The notes below the pieces were generated by a model. It ran no database searches. It saw only the letters and a list, made by a program, of their open reading frames with translations, and was not told the origin of the DNA. A stretch of DNA of 64,000 nt from Aquimarina atlantica (GTDB lineage Bacteria; Bacteroidota; Bacteroidia; Flavobacteriales; Flavobacteriaceae), in contig NZ_AQRA01000004.1 in the NCBI RefSeq assembly GCF_000626715.1, forward strand, positions 310,001 through 374,000. Direction: 5' to 3'. Position numbers and translations under genes: made by a program. Positions 1 through 10,700 of this stretch are shown here, in pieces. Position 1 is the stretch's first letter. Every line of letters starts with the position of its first letter.

Positions 1-29
1 CTGATTTCATTTTTTGAAATAATTTTAAA

Positions 30-1493
30 CTATAATCCACTTATATAACTCCCGTAAAGATCATTAAAATGAAATCCTTCTGATAATCTATGTTTACTTA
101 GTTTTTTAAATTCTACCAATCCCCACAATAAGAATTCCATCATAAAATAACTTTCTTCTGCACTCATTTCGGGATGATATTCGTTAATCAGATTTTTGAG
201 AGGTGTAATAGCATCTAGTTTCTCTTTATATTCTTTATCTGATATATCATCTAGTAATTCGAATCCACTCTCTTCGAAAAACCAATTTATCAGGTTTTGA
301 TACGGGCTTTCATACCCCTCTTTTTCTAGTTTTTCGATTTTCGGAAAGTACTCGGGAAATAAAGTCTTAATCGCATCAGCAATTAAGGAATTTGCTACAG
401 AGGCAGCTCCCTCCTGCTCTCCTTCATATACCAGTTCTACTTTACCGGTAATAGCAGGAATAACCCCTGTAAAATCACTTAATCGCAGTACCGTTTGATC
501 ATCACCAGATCGTAATGCTCTGTATTCTGCCATACTTAACAAGTTTTCATAAGCAGTAATACTCATTCTGGCACTTATACCGCTTTTATGATCAATAAAC
601 TCACTTTCTCTAGCCTGAAAACTAATCTGTTCTAACAAATCCTTTGCAATCTCTGGTACATAAACCAAATCAGACTGTCTCGAATCTAATTTAGCTTCTT
701 GCTGGGTAATCGTTTTTGCTATTTCTACAGTTTTGGGATAGTGAGTAAGAATCTGTGAGCCTATTCTATCTTTCAAAGGGGTTACAATGCTTCCTCGATT
801 TGTATAGTCTTCTGGATTTGCTGTAAACACAAATTGTATATCCAATGGTAATCGAAGTTTAAACCCTCTAATCTGGATATCCCCTTCTTGTAAAATATTA
901 AATAATGCTACTTGTATACGAGCTTGTAAATCTGGCAATTCATTAATAACAAAAATACTTCGGTTTGCTCTGGGGATCATCCCAAAATGTATCACACGAT
1001 CATCTGCATAGCTTAATTTTAGATTTGCAGCTTTAATTGGATCTACATCTCCTATGATATCTGCTACAGTAACATCTGGAGTTGCTAATTTTTCTGCAAA
1101 CCGCTCTGATCTATGTAACCAACTAATGGGGGTATCATCACCTTTTTCTTCTATCAAGTTAGTGGCATACCTAGAAATAGGATGAAATGGATCATCACTA
1201 ATTTCTGATCCTTCTACAACAGGAACCCATTCGTCTAAAAGATTAATCATTTGTCTTGCTAAACGGGTTTTTGCCTGACCCCGTAATCCTAATAAATTAA
1301 TATTATGCCTAGAAAGAATTGCTCTTTCTAATTCGGGAATCACTGTATTTTCATAACCATGAATACCGGTAAAAGTATCTTCGTTATTACTAATCTTTGT
1401 TCTTAGATTATTTCTTAATTCATCTTTTATCGATATACTTTTATATCCAGATTTTTTTAATTCGCCTAATGTCTTTATATCTAAAATTTTCAT
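30..1493 (-). CDS. MoxR-like / magnesium-chelatase-type AAA+ ATPase
   Basis: Cytoplasmic AAA+ ATPase of 487 residues. A Walker A-like GLRGQAKTR lies at about residues 69-77, a Walker B-like FVINELPDL at 181-189 (with N before E, as in MoxR/ChlI relatives), and a sensor segment FVFTANPEDYTNRG at 221-234. Family members work as chaperone-like ATPases that insert cofactors or remodel partners together with a VWA protein. The VWA gene lies 45 nt upstream on the same strand, so the two almost certainly form one operon. The substrate cannot be told from the sequence. Family call is firm, specific role unknown. Confidence 0.88.
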   Translation of the reverse strand: MKILDIKTLGELKKSGYKSISIKDELRNNLRTKISNNEDTFTGIHGYENTVIPELERAILSRHNINLLGLRGQAKTRLARQMINLLDEWVPVVEGSEISDDPFHPISRYATNLIEEKGDDTPISWLHRSERFAEKLATPDVTVADIIGDVDPIKAANLKLSYADDRVIHFGMIPRANRSIFVINELPDLQARIQVALFNILQEGDIQIRGFKLRLPLDIQFVFTANPEDYTNRGSIVTPLKDRIGSQILTHYPKTVEIAKTITQQEAKLDSRQSDLVYVPEIAKDLLEQISFQARESEFIDHKSGISARMSITAYENLLSMAEYRALRSGDDQTVLRLSDFTGVIPAITGKVELVYEGEQEGAASVANSLIADAIKTLFPEYFPKIEKLEKEGYESPYQNLINWFFEESGFELLDDISDKEYKEKLDAITPLKNLINEYHPEMSAEESYFMMEFLLWGLVEFKKLSKHRLSEGFHFNDLYGSYISGL

Positions 1494-1538
1494 CTTTTCT
1501 TTTTCGTACTTACAATTACTGCTATATTCAAAACGAGC

Positions 1539-2669
1539 TTATCCTCGTATCCTTTTTTTTCTATTCGTTTCGTAGTCTTCAAAAATCATTTCACCTAAAC
1601 CATTAAGACCCGTATAAAATGCTTTTCCTTGATTTGCATACGTAAACTCTCTTACAAACTGCATTAAATAAGGATCTTGTGCAATCATAAAGGTAGTTAT
1701 AGGGATATGTAATTTCCTGGCTTGTTGAGCCATCATATAACATTTACTTATGATATACCTGTCTAACCCATTACTATTTTTATAGTATTGTCCATCTGGC
1801 ATTCTTAAACAACTAGGTTTACCATCTGTAATCATAAAAATCTGCTTATTTGTATTACGCTTTCTTCGCAACATATCCATAGCCAGCTGCAAACCTGCTA
1901 CGGTATTCGTATGATATGGTCCTACCTGTAAGTAGGGTAAGTCTTTGATCGCAATTGGCCAAGCGTCATTACCAAAAACCAATATATCTAATGTATCTTT
2001 TGGGTATTTAGTAATAATAAGTTCTGCCAGTGCCATTGCAACTTTTTTGGCAGGAGTTATACGATCTTCACCATACAAAATCATACTGTGACTAATATCG
2101 ATCATTAGCACTGTACTCATTTGTGCTTTAAACTGGGTTTCTTCGACTACAAGGTCGTCTTCGGTAAGATTTAAATCACCAATACCATGGTTAATTTGTG
2201 CATTTTTAAGACTTTCTGTTATTGATATTTGTTCTAATGAATCTCCATATTGATACTTACGAAACTCCCCAGAGTGTTCATCTCCTTTACCAATGTAACT
2301 TGTTCTGTGGTTACCTGCTCCGCTACGTTTTAGCTTTCCAAAAATTTGATCCAGAGCCCTTTTACGAATTGCCTGCTCGGTTTTGGCTGTGATAGACATC
2401 CCTCCCTTACCATCTGGTTGTATCTCTTCTCGAATGTATCCTTTCTTTTTTAAATCTTCTACAAAATCATCCAGCGTGTAATTTTCATCAGTAAGCTGAT
2501 ATTCTTTATCTAATTCTTTCATCCAATCTAAAGCCTCATCAAGGTCTCCTGAAGTATGGGTAATAACTTCCTGAAAAATATCAAAAAGCTTATCAAACAT
2601 AGATTGTTCTGGTGCCTCAAAGATTTTGAATGCAAAGCCTTTTCTAAATACTTTTTTTTCTTTTTTCAT
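1539..2669 (-). CDS. VWA domain protein, partner of the MoxR-like ATPase
   Basis: Protein of 376 residues with a C-terminal von Willebrand A domain. The MIDAS motif DISHS is at 191-195 and a second metal-site segment FMITDGKP lies further on. The N-terminal half is helical, charged and without a signal peptide, so the protein is likely cytoplasmic. It is first in the operon, followed by the AAA+ ATPase. By analogy with MoxR/VWA and ChlI/ChlD pairs it probably binds the ATPase and recruits the target. ATG start; the upstream 200 nt hold the divergent M28 peptidase promoter region. Confidence 0.85.
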   Translation of the reverse strand: MKKEKKVFRKGFAFKIFEAPEQSMFDKLFDIFQEVITHTSGDLDEALDWMKELDKEYQLTDENYTLDDFVEDLKKKGYIREEIQPDGKGGMSITAKTEQAIRKRALDQIFGKLKRSGAGNHRTSYIGKGDEHSGEFRKYQYGDSLEQISITESLKNAQINHGIGDLNLTEDDLVVEETQFKAQMSTVLMIDISHSMILYGEDRITPAKKVAMALAELIITKYPKDTLDILVFGNDAWPIAIKDLPYLQVGPYHTNTVAGLQLAMDMLRRKRNTNKQIFMITDGKPSCLRMPDGQYYKNSNGLDRYIISKCYMMAQQARKLHIPITTFMIAQDPYLMQFVREFTYANQGKAFYTGLNGLGEMIFEDYETNRKKRIRG

Positions 2670-2800
2670 TAGATAAAGTTAGTATAATTTATAAAAGATA
2701 GGAACATATTATCTATCGAAGAAATGAGAATTAACATTTGTTTTTGAGAACTTTTATTAGAAAACAACTTCTTGTACTGTAACAAAGTACAAACAATTGT

Positions 2801-2808
2801 TATCTTTG
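2801..2808 (+). promoter_or_regulatory. candidate -7 box (TATCTTTG) for the M28 peptidase gene
   Basis: TATCTTTG fits the Bacteroidota -7 consensus TAnnTTTG and lies 71 nt before the peptidase start. The nearest upstream TTG (2772-2774) is 26 nt away, slightly more than the usual 17-23 nt, so the -33 element is uncertain. Confidence 0.35.
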
Positions 2809-2879
2809 AAAAGAAGGTAGCTGTGTTTAATTATACACTATACCATTAATTTGATCATACCATTATATCATTCTCACTC

Positions 2880-4352
2880 ATGAAAAAATCTATTATACTC
2901 TCGTTACTTTTTCTTTTTACCATCTCTATTTCCGCACAGAATGATGTCGAAAAAGTAAAATCTACTGTTTCTAAAAGCGAAATTGAAGGGCATATTTATT
3001 TTCTGGCTTCAGATGAACTAAAAGGTAGGCAAACCGGAAGTCTCGAAAACAAAATTGCTGCACAATATCTTGCTAATATGCTACGAGGATATGGAGTACA
3101 GCCAATTCCCGAGACAACTAGTTATCTTCAAAATGTAGATCTAAAAAAAACATCTGGAGCTACAAAGACCGAGTTTAAGACAGGAGCTTTGGTTTTAAAT
3201 AAAATAGCAGCTTTTATACCAAAAAATGCCAATTATAAAGGAAAAGCAGTGTTTTTAAATTATGGTCTCGAAGAAGATTATAATACTGTTGATGTAAAAG
3301 GTAAATATGTAATTACTATTATAGGGTCTAAGGAAAATAAAGAGATTAGACCAGCCTTTTCTAAAACTAGAGAAAAAATGAAGCTAGCCAAGCAAAAAGG
3401 TGCTCTTGGTATTATCGAAATCTGTAATGTTGATGATCGTTTGTGGACAAGAATAGAACATAATTTAAATGGTGAAAAGATGTCTATTGCTGATCATAAC
3501 AAAAATGATTCTGATAACTTTTCTCATGTATGGATAAATGACAAAAAAGAAGATATTAGTAAACTATTTGCAACAAATAAAGAAATTGATATCGAATTTA
3601 CTATCGAAGGAATCAAGAAAAGTACAGTTACTTCGCAAAATGTCGTTGGTTATGTAGAAGGTACAGATCCCAAACTTAAAAATGAATACATCATCTATTC
3701 TGCTCATTACGACCATGTAGGTATCGGTAAAGCTGTTGAAAATGATTCGATATACAATGGCGCCCGGGATAATGCTGTTGGTACAGTTACCGTACTTTCT
3801 GCAGCAGAAAACATTGCAAAATATCCAACCAAAAGATCAGCACTTTTTATCCTATTTACAGGAGAAGAAAAAGGACTATTAGGAAGCAAGTGGTATGTAG
3901 ATCACCCGGTGATTCCTTTACGTCAAATGGTCTATTGCTTTAATAGTGATAATGGAGGTTATAATGATACAACACTGGCAACGATTATTGGTTTAAGCAG
4001 AACAACCGCGCAAAAAGATATTGAAGACGCCGCTACTACATTTGGACTAAAAGCCATTGATGATCCTGCTCCCCAACAAGGGTTATTTGATCGGTCTGAT
4101 AATGTAAATTTTGCTGCAAAAGGGATTCCTGCACCTACTTTTAGTATGGGATTTACAGCTTTTGACGAAGAAATCACAAAATATTATCACCAGGTTACCG
4201 ATAATCCAGACACTTTGGATTATGACTATTTATTTAAGTTTTTTCAATCGTATGTTTTAGCATGTAGAAACATTGCTAATAATGAAACAACTCCTTTTTG
4301 GGTAGAAGGAGATAAATATTATGAGGCTGGTAAAAAACTATATAAGAAATAA
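2880..4352 (+). CDS. secreted M28-family zinc aminopeptidase
   Basis: Exported peptidase of 490 residues. The signal peptide ends near SISAQ (residue 20). The M28 zinc ligands are visible in order: H in SAHYDHVG (about 275), D in GARDNAVG (about 296), the catalytic EE in TGEEKGLLG (about 327), D in NSDNGGY (about 354) and H in YYHQVTDNPDT (about 436). An inserted segment at about 100-200 (VKGKYVITIIG..., KQKGALGIIEI) resembles a PA domain. It should remove N-terminal residues from peptides in the periplasm or outside the cell. Monocistronic, divergent from the VWA/MoxR operon. Confidence 0.9.
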   Translation: MKKSIILSLLFLFTISISAQNDVEKVKSTVSKSEIEGHIYFLASDELKGRQTGSLENKIAAQYLANMLRGYGVQPIPETTSYLQNVDLKKTSGATKTEFKTGALVLNKIAAFIPKNANYKGKAVFLNYGLEEDYNTVDVKGKYVITIIGSKENKEIRPAFSKTREKMKLAKQKGALGIIEICNVDDRLWTRIEHNLNGEKMSIADHNKNDSDNFSHVWINDKKEDISKLFATNKEIDIEFTIEGIKKSTVTSQNVVGYVEGTDPKLKNEYIIYSAHYDHVGIGKAVENDSIYNGARDNAVGTVTVLSAAENIAKYPTKRSALFILFTGEEKGLLGSKWYVDHPVIPLRQMVYCFNSDNGGYNDTTLATIIGLSRTTAQKDIEDAATTFGLKAIDDPAPQQGLFDRSDNVNFAAKGIPAPTFSMGFTAFDEEITKYYHQVTDNPDTLDYDYLFKFFQSYVLACRNIANNETTPFWVEGDKYYEAGKKLYKK

Positions 4353-4610
4353 GAATAAAGTAATCACCATATTAAAACTGTAAATATTAGTTTAATAAGA
4401 ATAAAAGATAGAAAAGCAAAATTTTAAGAGAAATTATCATTTTTTTAACATAATAATATCCTAAAAAAGGTATTTAAGCAGTAATTTTACAATACCCCTT
4501 TTTAAGATAATTGTTAAGCACTATACAAATACCTATGACAATACACGTAAACCCAACGTAATTGCATATTATTTAGTGATATAGTATGTAATTCGCAAAA
4601 TCGTTAGATT

Positions 4611-4973
4611 ATGAAAAATTACATACTCTCTTTTTTAGTATTTTTCTCTTTTTTAGTATTTCCAAATAGTAGTATTGAAGTTTCTTTATACGAATTCACT
4701 GTTGATCAAAGTCAAAACCCTCGTGATCGTAAACTTTCTGCTGAAGAAGTTAAAGAAAGAGGACTTGATCTTTTGGCAAATCAAATTGTCGAAAACATTG
4801 ACGAAATTGATTTACGGAAAACTGCAAGATCTGCGATTTTCGAAACATCCTATGGGTTTAGATGGAAAATGGTTAATCTACATACCGGTAAAATAATTAT
4901 CGTAAAAGTTGATAAAAACTTTCATCTTATTTCTGCACGAAATAGTGACAAGTCAAAAGTGATGATACCTTAA
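4611..4973 (+). CDS. small secreted protein of unknown function
   Basis: 120 residues with a hydrophobic N-terminal signal-like stretch (residues 1-22). The mature part is charged and has no motif I recognise. It stands alone between the M28 peptidase and the DASS transporter, with 258 nt and 192 nt of AT-rich non-coding sequence on either side. ATG start supported by the signal peptide. Probably a real gene; no function proposed. Confidence 0.55.
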   Translation: MKNYILSFLVFFSFLVFPNSSIEVSLYEFTVDQSQNPRDRKLSAEEVKERGLDLLANQIVENIDEIDLRKTARSAIFETSYGFRWKMVNLHTGKIIIVKVDKNFHLISARNSDKSKVMIP

Positions 4974-5165
4974 CAAAACCTATTTACACCATACATCTTT
5001 TTTCTTTCTCCTATATCTCTTTATAAGAATTTGTAGAGAGCATCATAACTATTACCTTATAGTCCTGAAGTAATATTTCTATGCTTTGGGATAAAGATTT
5101 AATTCTTTTATCTATACTTTTATCAATCATTTACTAAACCTATGATTTCTTAACAATAGCGTCGC

Positions 5166-6641
5166 ATGAATGTAAGTATTAAAAAAATAGGAGCCATATC
5201 TGGTCCTGCAATTTTTTTCCTTGTATTATTTTTTTTTCATCCCGAGGGTTTAAGTAAAGAAGCCAATGCGATACTGGCTAGTACACTATGGATTGCCATA
5301 TGGTGGATTACCGAGGCCATTCCTATTGCAGCCACTTCACTGTTACCCATTGTTTTGTTTCCGTTATCTGGTGGTTTAGATATTAAAACAACAACTGCAG
5401 CATTTGGCAATCATAACATTTTTCTATACGCCGGGGGGTTTATATTGGCTATCGGGATAGAGCGATGGAATCTACATAAACGTATTGCACTAAGCATTAT
5501 CAATATTATTGGTACCAATGTTAAAACCATGATTCTTGGTTTTATGATTGCTACTGCATTTTTATCGATGTGGATTTCTAATACAGCAACATCTGTAATG
5601 ATGTTACCTATTGGTATTGCAATAATCACTCAACTTACCGATAACCCAAACACGATCGAAGATGAAAATAAAATCTTCGGAAAAGCACTAATGCTTGCCA
5701 TAGCATATAGCGCATCTATTGGAGGAGTTGCTTCACTTATAGGAACTCCTACTAATCTTATTCTAGCTGGGATTGTTAAAGAAATCTATGGTTATGAGAT
5801 CACATTTACCAATTGGATCGTCATAGGTTTGCCCATCTCATTAGTAATGTTATTCCTCTGTTGGCGTTATTTGGTTCAAATTGCATTTTCTTTTAAACAA
5901 AAAGAATTTCCAGGAGGGAAAAATGAGGTAAAAAGACAACTAAAAGAATTAGGTAAGATATCTTTTGAAGAAAAACTGGTACTCGCTGTATTTATATGTA
6001 CCGCTTTTGCCTGGATCACAAGGTCATTTTTATTACAACCTATTTTTCCGGCTATAGACGATACTATAATTGCTATTACTGCAGCAATACTTCTTTTTCT
6101 TCTACCTAGTCGTGAAAAAGGGAAACCATTAATGAACTGGCAATCGGCAGTAAAGTTACCATGGGGTGTACTTTTACTTTTTGGTGGTGGTCTTGCTTTG
6201 GCAGCAGGTTTTAAAGCATCGGGATTAGCACTATGGATCGGTACGCAGATGACACTATTGCAAGGAGTTTATTTGATCACTCTTTTGGCCTTTATTGTTA
6301 CTGCTGTAAATTTCTTAACCGAAATCACTTCAAATGTAGCTACAACCTCGATGTTATTACCAGTTTTGGCATCAATGGCGCTATCACTTGATGTACACCC
6401 ATTTATTCTTATGGTAGGTGCAACAATTGCAGCATCATGTGCATTCATGCTTCCTGTAGCTACTCCACCTAACGCAGTGGTATTTGGTTCGGGTTATTTA
6501 ACCATTCCCGATATGATGAAAAAAGGATTTTGGTTAAACATCATATCTATTATCTTAATTATAGCAATCACTTACTATCTCCTTCCCTATTTCTGGGATT
6601 TTGAACCATCCTCTTTTCCAAAGGAATTTAAAAAAATATAG
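5166..6641 (+). CDS. DASS (SLC13) family sodium:anion symporter
   Basis: Inner-membrane transporter of 491 residues with about a dozen hydrophobic segments. Both SNT-type signatures that bind sodium and the substrate carboxylate are present: WISNTATSVMMLP (SNT at 138-140) and EITSNVATTSMLLP (388-390). The C-terminal family signature CAFMLPVATPPNAVVFGSG is also clear. Members import di- or tricarboxylates, or sulfate in some branches, with sodium; the substrate cannot be decided here. Monocistronic; the convergent small gene downstream begins 8 nt after its stop. Confidence 0.9.
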   Translation: MNVSIKKIGAISGPAIFFLVLFFFHPEGLSKEANAILASTLWIAIWWITEAIPIAATSLLPIVLFPLSGGLDIKTTTAAFGNHNIFLYAGGFILAIGIERWNLHKRIALSIINIIGTNVKTMILGFMIATAFLSMWISNTATSVMMLPIGIAIITQLTDNPNTIEDENKIFGKALMLAIAYSASIGGVASLIGTPTNLILAGIVKEIYGYEITFTNWIVIGLPISLVMLFLCWRYLVQIAFSFKQKEFPGGKNEVKRQLKELGKISFEEKLVLAVFICTAFAWITRSFLLQPIFPAIDDTIIAITAAILLFLLPSREKGKPLMNWQSAVKLPWGVLLLFGGGLALAAGFKASGLALWIGTQMTLLQGVYLITLLAFIVTAVNFLTEITSNVATTSMLLPVLASMALSLDVHPFILMVGATIAASCAFMLPVATPPNAVVFGSGYLTIPDMMKKGFWLNIISIILIIAITYYLLPYFWDFEPSSFPKEFKKI

Positions 6642-6648
6642 TTGTCAT

Positions 6649-6912
6649 TTATGATACAAGCATCTTTTTTAAAGTTTCGTAATCCTCCAAATATTCCCAG
6701 TATATAACTCTATCGTATGCATATTTTATCAAAATATACTTTTCGCTAATCGATAAAATTCTCTTAACCGCTACTATTTTTTTTGAAGCCTCTTCTACTT
6801 CTACTTCTTCTATAACTTCTCGATTTCGAGCATCAAAGCCATGAAGGATTGTATGATTCTTAAGTGTGAGTTCTATAAATTTCATTATAAATACGATTTT
6901 TAATCTTTTCAA
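6649..6912 (-). CDS. small hypothetical protein
   Basis: Up to 87 residues. A second in-frame ATG at position 6885 (MKFIELTLKN...) gives a 78-residue product and is the more natural start, because the first nine residues are only lysine-rich and hydrophobic. The protein looks like a small beta-sheet domain with an acidic stretch (VIEEVEVEEASKK) and no signal peptide. I do not recognise the family. It converges with the transporter gene. Confidence 0.55.
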   Translation of the reverse strand: MKRLKIVFIMKFIELTLKNHTILHGFDARNREVIEEVEVEEASKKIVAVKRILSISEKYILIKYAYDRVIYWEYLEDYETLKKMLVS

Positions 6913-7001
6913 ATTTACCTCATTTTACCTTAACACGGCTTTAAGACTTTAGCGTATTCATTTTATTTACTTTAGGCTTTTCAAAACCAACCCATTAGAA
7001 C

Positions 7002-7775
7002 GTGTTAAAAATATTCTTCTTTCTCTCTGGTTTTTTGTACAGTATTTCTTGTATTTCACAAGAAAATATAACACTTACTTATACAGGCAATATGGGGGTT
7101 CTTATATCGGATCATCAATCTTCTGTACTAATTGATGGTTTGCATAAAAAATATGGAGATGACTATTTATTTCCTTCGAAAGAAGTAGTGCATAAAATCA
7201 ATACCAAATTTAAACCTAATGCCATTTTATTCACACACTACCATGGGGATCATTTTAGCGCATCGTTATCCCGGGAATATCTAGCCTTAAACAAAAAAGC
7301 TGTTCTTTTCGGAGCAAATCAAATTACGAAGAGTTTCTCTGATTATGAAGGCAGAGTATTTACGATTACCACAAAAGACTATACCAAACAAACTATAGAC
7401 ATTGGTAAAGTAAAGGTTACCGGGCTTAAAATAAATCATGCTGGCAAAAGGCATGTTGCTGTACAAAATGTAGGATACATCATTAAAATAAACAATAAGA
7501 ATTTTCTACATGTAGGAGATACTAACTGGTTAGAAGAAATAGACTTATTTAATACGTTACAATTACAAGATGCTGGTATCGATGTTGCTATTTTGCCCTA
7601 TTGGATGCTTTTACAAGATGATGCATCAATATTGATCAAAAAATATATTAACCCAAAAAAGGTAATCGCTACTCATATTTCACCCAAAATAAAAAAGAAA
7701 GAGCTTTTAGATTTAAAAAACAGATATCCCGACATATATTTTCTCACGGCATTAGAACAACAAATACAACTATAA
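7002..7775 (+). CDS. secreted metallo-beta-lactamase-fold hydrolase (UlaG-like)
   Basis: 257 residues starting at GTG. The signal peptide ends near SCISQ. The metal-binding motif is THYHGDH at about 78-84, followed by the later MBL landmarks HAGKRH, HVGDTN and THISPK. This is the compact RomA/UlaG-like branch of the superfamily, with no sign of true beta-lactamase specificity. The next gene starts 19 nt downstream, so the two are probably co-transcribed. Substrate unknown; location periplasmic or surface. Confidence 0.82.
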   Translation: MLKIFFFLSGFLYSISCISQENITLTYTGNMGVLISDHQSSVLIDGLHKKYGDDYLFPSKEVVHKINTKFKPNAILFTHYHGDHFSASLSREYLALNKKAVLFGANQITKSFSDYEGRVFTITTKDYTKQTIDIGKVKVTGLKINHAGKRHVAVQNVGYIIKINNKNFLHVGDTNWLEEIDLFNTLQLQDAGIDVAILPYWMLLQDDASILIKKYINPKKVIATHISPKIKKKELLDLKNRYPDIYFLTALEQQIQL

Positions 7776-7794
7776 TTAATTCACAACCAAAAAA

Positions 7795-10700
7795 ATGAAA
7801 AAACGAATATTTTTACTGTTACTACTAGGTGTGATTTCTACCTTATCTGCTCAGAAATTCACCATGGATCTTATTAAAGATAATACTCCGCGTAATATAG
7901 GTCCTGGGGGAATGAGTGGTCGTGTCACTGCTATAGATGTAGTAACTACCAATCCAGATATCATATATGCAGGAACTGCTTCTGGTGGACTCTGGAAATC
8001 TACTTCTGGAGGAATCAAATGGGCTCCTATTTTTAATAATGAAGTTACTGCTTCTATTGGTGCCGTGGCAATCCAACAATCAAATCCATCGGTAATCTGG
8101 GTAGGTACGGGAGAAGGAAACCCTAGAAATAGCCTTAATGGTGGATATGGTATCTATAGATCTCTGGATGGTGGTAAAAACTGGAAACTTATGGGGTTAG
8201 AAAAAACCCGTCACATACACAAAGTAATCATTGATCCTACTGATCCTGATATTGTTTATGTTGCTGCAATCGGATCTCCCTGGGGAGAACATCCAGAAAG
8301 AGGAGTTTTTAAAACTACCGATGGCGGTGCTACCTGGACCAAAATTCTATTCAATAATAATAAAACCGGAGCTGCAGACCTTGTTATGGATCCTACAAAT
8401 CCCAACAAGTTAATAGTTGCTATGTGGGAGCATAAGCGTGATCCCTGGTTTTTTAATTCTGGAGGAGAAGGTTCTGGTCTTTATATCACACATGATGGAG
8501 GAAAAAATTGGGAAGAACGTACCGATAAAGATGGGCTTCCAAAAGGTAATTTAGGTAGAATAGGATTAGCAATAGCAGCTAATAAACCTAATATTGTCTA
8601 TGCATTGGTCGAAGCCAAAAAGAATGCACTATACAAATCAACAGATGGAGGATTTAAATGGAAAAAAATTAACGATAAAAAAGATATTGGTAATCGTCCT
8701 TTTTATTACTCTGATATATTTGTAGATCCACAAAATGAGAATCGAGTATATTCTGTATTTACCTATGTAAATGTTTCTGAAGATGGTGGTAAAAACTTTA
8801 CACAATTGATGCCTGCTTATGGTGTTGATAATGGAGTACACCCCGATCATCATGCATGGTGGATCCACCCTAATGATGGGAGTTATATGATCGACGGTAA
8901 TGATGGGGGGCTAAACATCACACGTGATGGAGGTAAATCCTGGCGTTTTATAGGAAATCTTCCTGTCGCACAATTTTATCATATTAATGTAGACAATGAA
9001 TTTCCTTATAATGTATACGGAGGTATGCAGGATAATGGTAGCTGGAGAGGCCCAGCCTATGTATGGAAAGCGCAAGGAATCAGAAACTCATACTGGCAAG
9101 AAATATCGTTTGGTGATGGGTTTGATGTTGTACCCGATAAAGATGACTCCAGATATGGATGGACCATGAGCCAGCAAGGATATGTAAGCCGCTATGATTG
9201 GATGACGGGTAATAACTATACGGTGCGCCCTACTCACCCTGACCCTAAAGTAAAATTACGTTTTAACTGGAATGCAGCGATCAATATTGATCCATTCGAT
9301 AATAATACAGTCTATTTCGGAAGTCAGTTTGTGCACAAGAGTACAGATAAGGGACTTACCTGGAAAATAATATCTCCCGATCTTTCGACAAACGATCCCG
9401 AAAAACTAAAACAAGCAGAAAGTGGTGGGTTAACTATGGATGCTACAGGTGCAGAAAATCACTGTACTGTTTTGGTGGTCGAGCCTTCGCCACTAGAGCA
9501 AAATATGCTTTGGGTAGCTACAGATGACGGACGAGTACATATTACTCAAAACGGAGGAGCGAACTGGACTGATGTATCGGGTAATATAAAAGAATTACCA
9601 AAAGGAAGTTGGATTGTACAAATCAAGGCTTCAAACAAAAAGAAAGGAGAAGCTCTTTTGGTCGCTAATGATTACAGAAGATTTAACTATACACCATATG
9701 CATTTAGGACTACTGATTATGGTAAGACCTGGAAACGTATTGTTGATCAAAATGACGTAAAAAGCTACACACTTAGTATTGTTGAAGATCCTATAGAAAA
9801 AAACCTGTTATTCCTGGGTACAGATGATGGATTATACATTTCTCTTAATGCAGGGAACAATTGGACAAAATGGACCAAAGGTTTTCCTACCGTATCTGTC
9901 AAAGATTTAGTAATACAACCCAGAGAACATGATTTGGTTATTGGTACTTTTGGTAGAGCTGCCTGGGTATTAGACGATATACGACCGCTACGAGCTTTGG
10001 CAAAAAACAGTACTATTTTAAGCCAAAAATTACATCTTTTTGATCCCCCAACAGCTTATCAGGCCGCATATCAGCAACCTACAGGTAGTCGTTTTGGAGG
10101 AGATGCCTTATATAATGGTGAAAATCGTGATTATGGAGCTCTTATTTCATATTATATTAAAGTAGAAGAAAAGAAAAAAGAAGAGCCAGGCAAAGAAGAA
10201 GATAAAAAGGAAGGTGACGAAGATAAGGCTGATAATGAAGAAGAGGAAGCTAAGGTAAAGTGGGATTCTATTCATCTTAAAATCTATGATGGCGATCGTT
10301 TGATCAGAACTTTAAAAGAAAAGACCCCAGATTCTACAGGATTTCATAAAACAAAATGGTTTATGAATGAAAAGGGGGTTGATCGACCTTCGCGAAAAAT
10401 CCAAAAGCAAGATAAAGAACCTGGTGGTGTTAGTGTAAAACCTGGTACATATAAACTTGTACTAGAATATGGTGATCAAAAATCTGAGGCCATGATAGAA
10501 GTTAAGTCTGATCCTAGATTGAAAATATCCCAGAAGAATATTAACGAGATTTATACAGCTTCAAAAAACATGGAAAAAATGAGGCAGTCTGCTGCAGATG
10601 CTGTAAAGCAACTTGTAGAAAGTAAAGATATAGCTTCGAAATACCAGAAAGAGCTTAAAAAATTAGATAAAAAGAAATATAAAGATCAGATTAAATTATC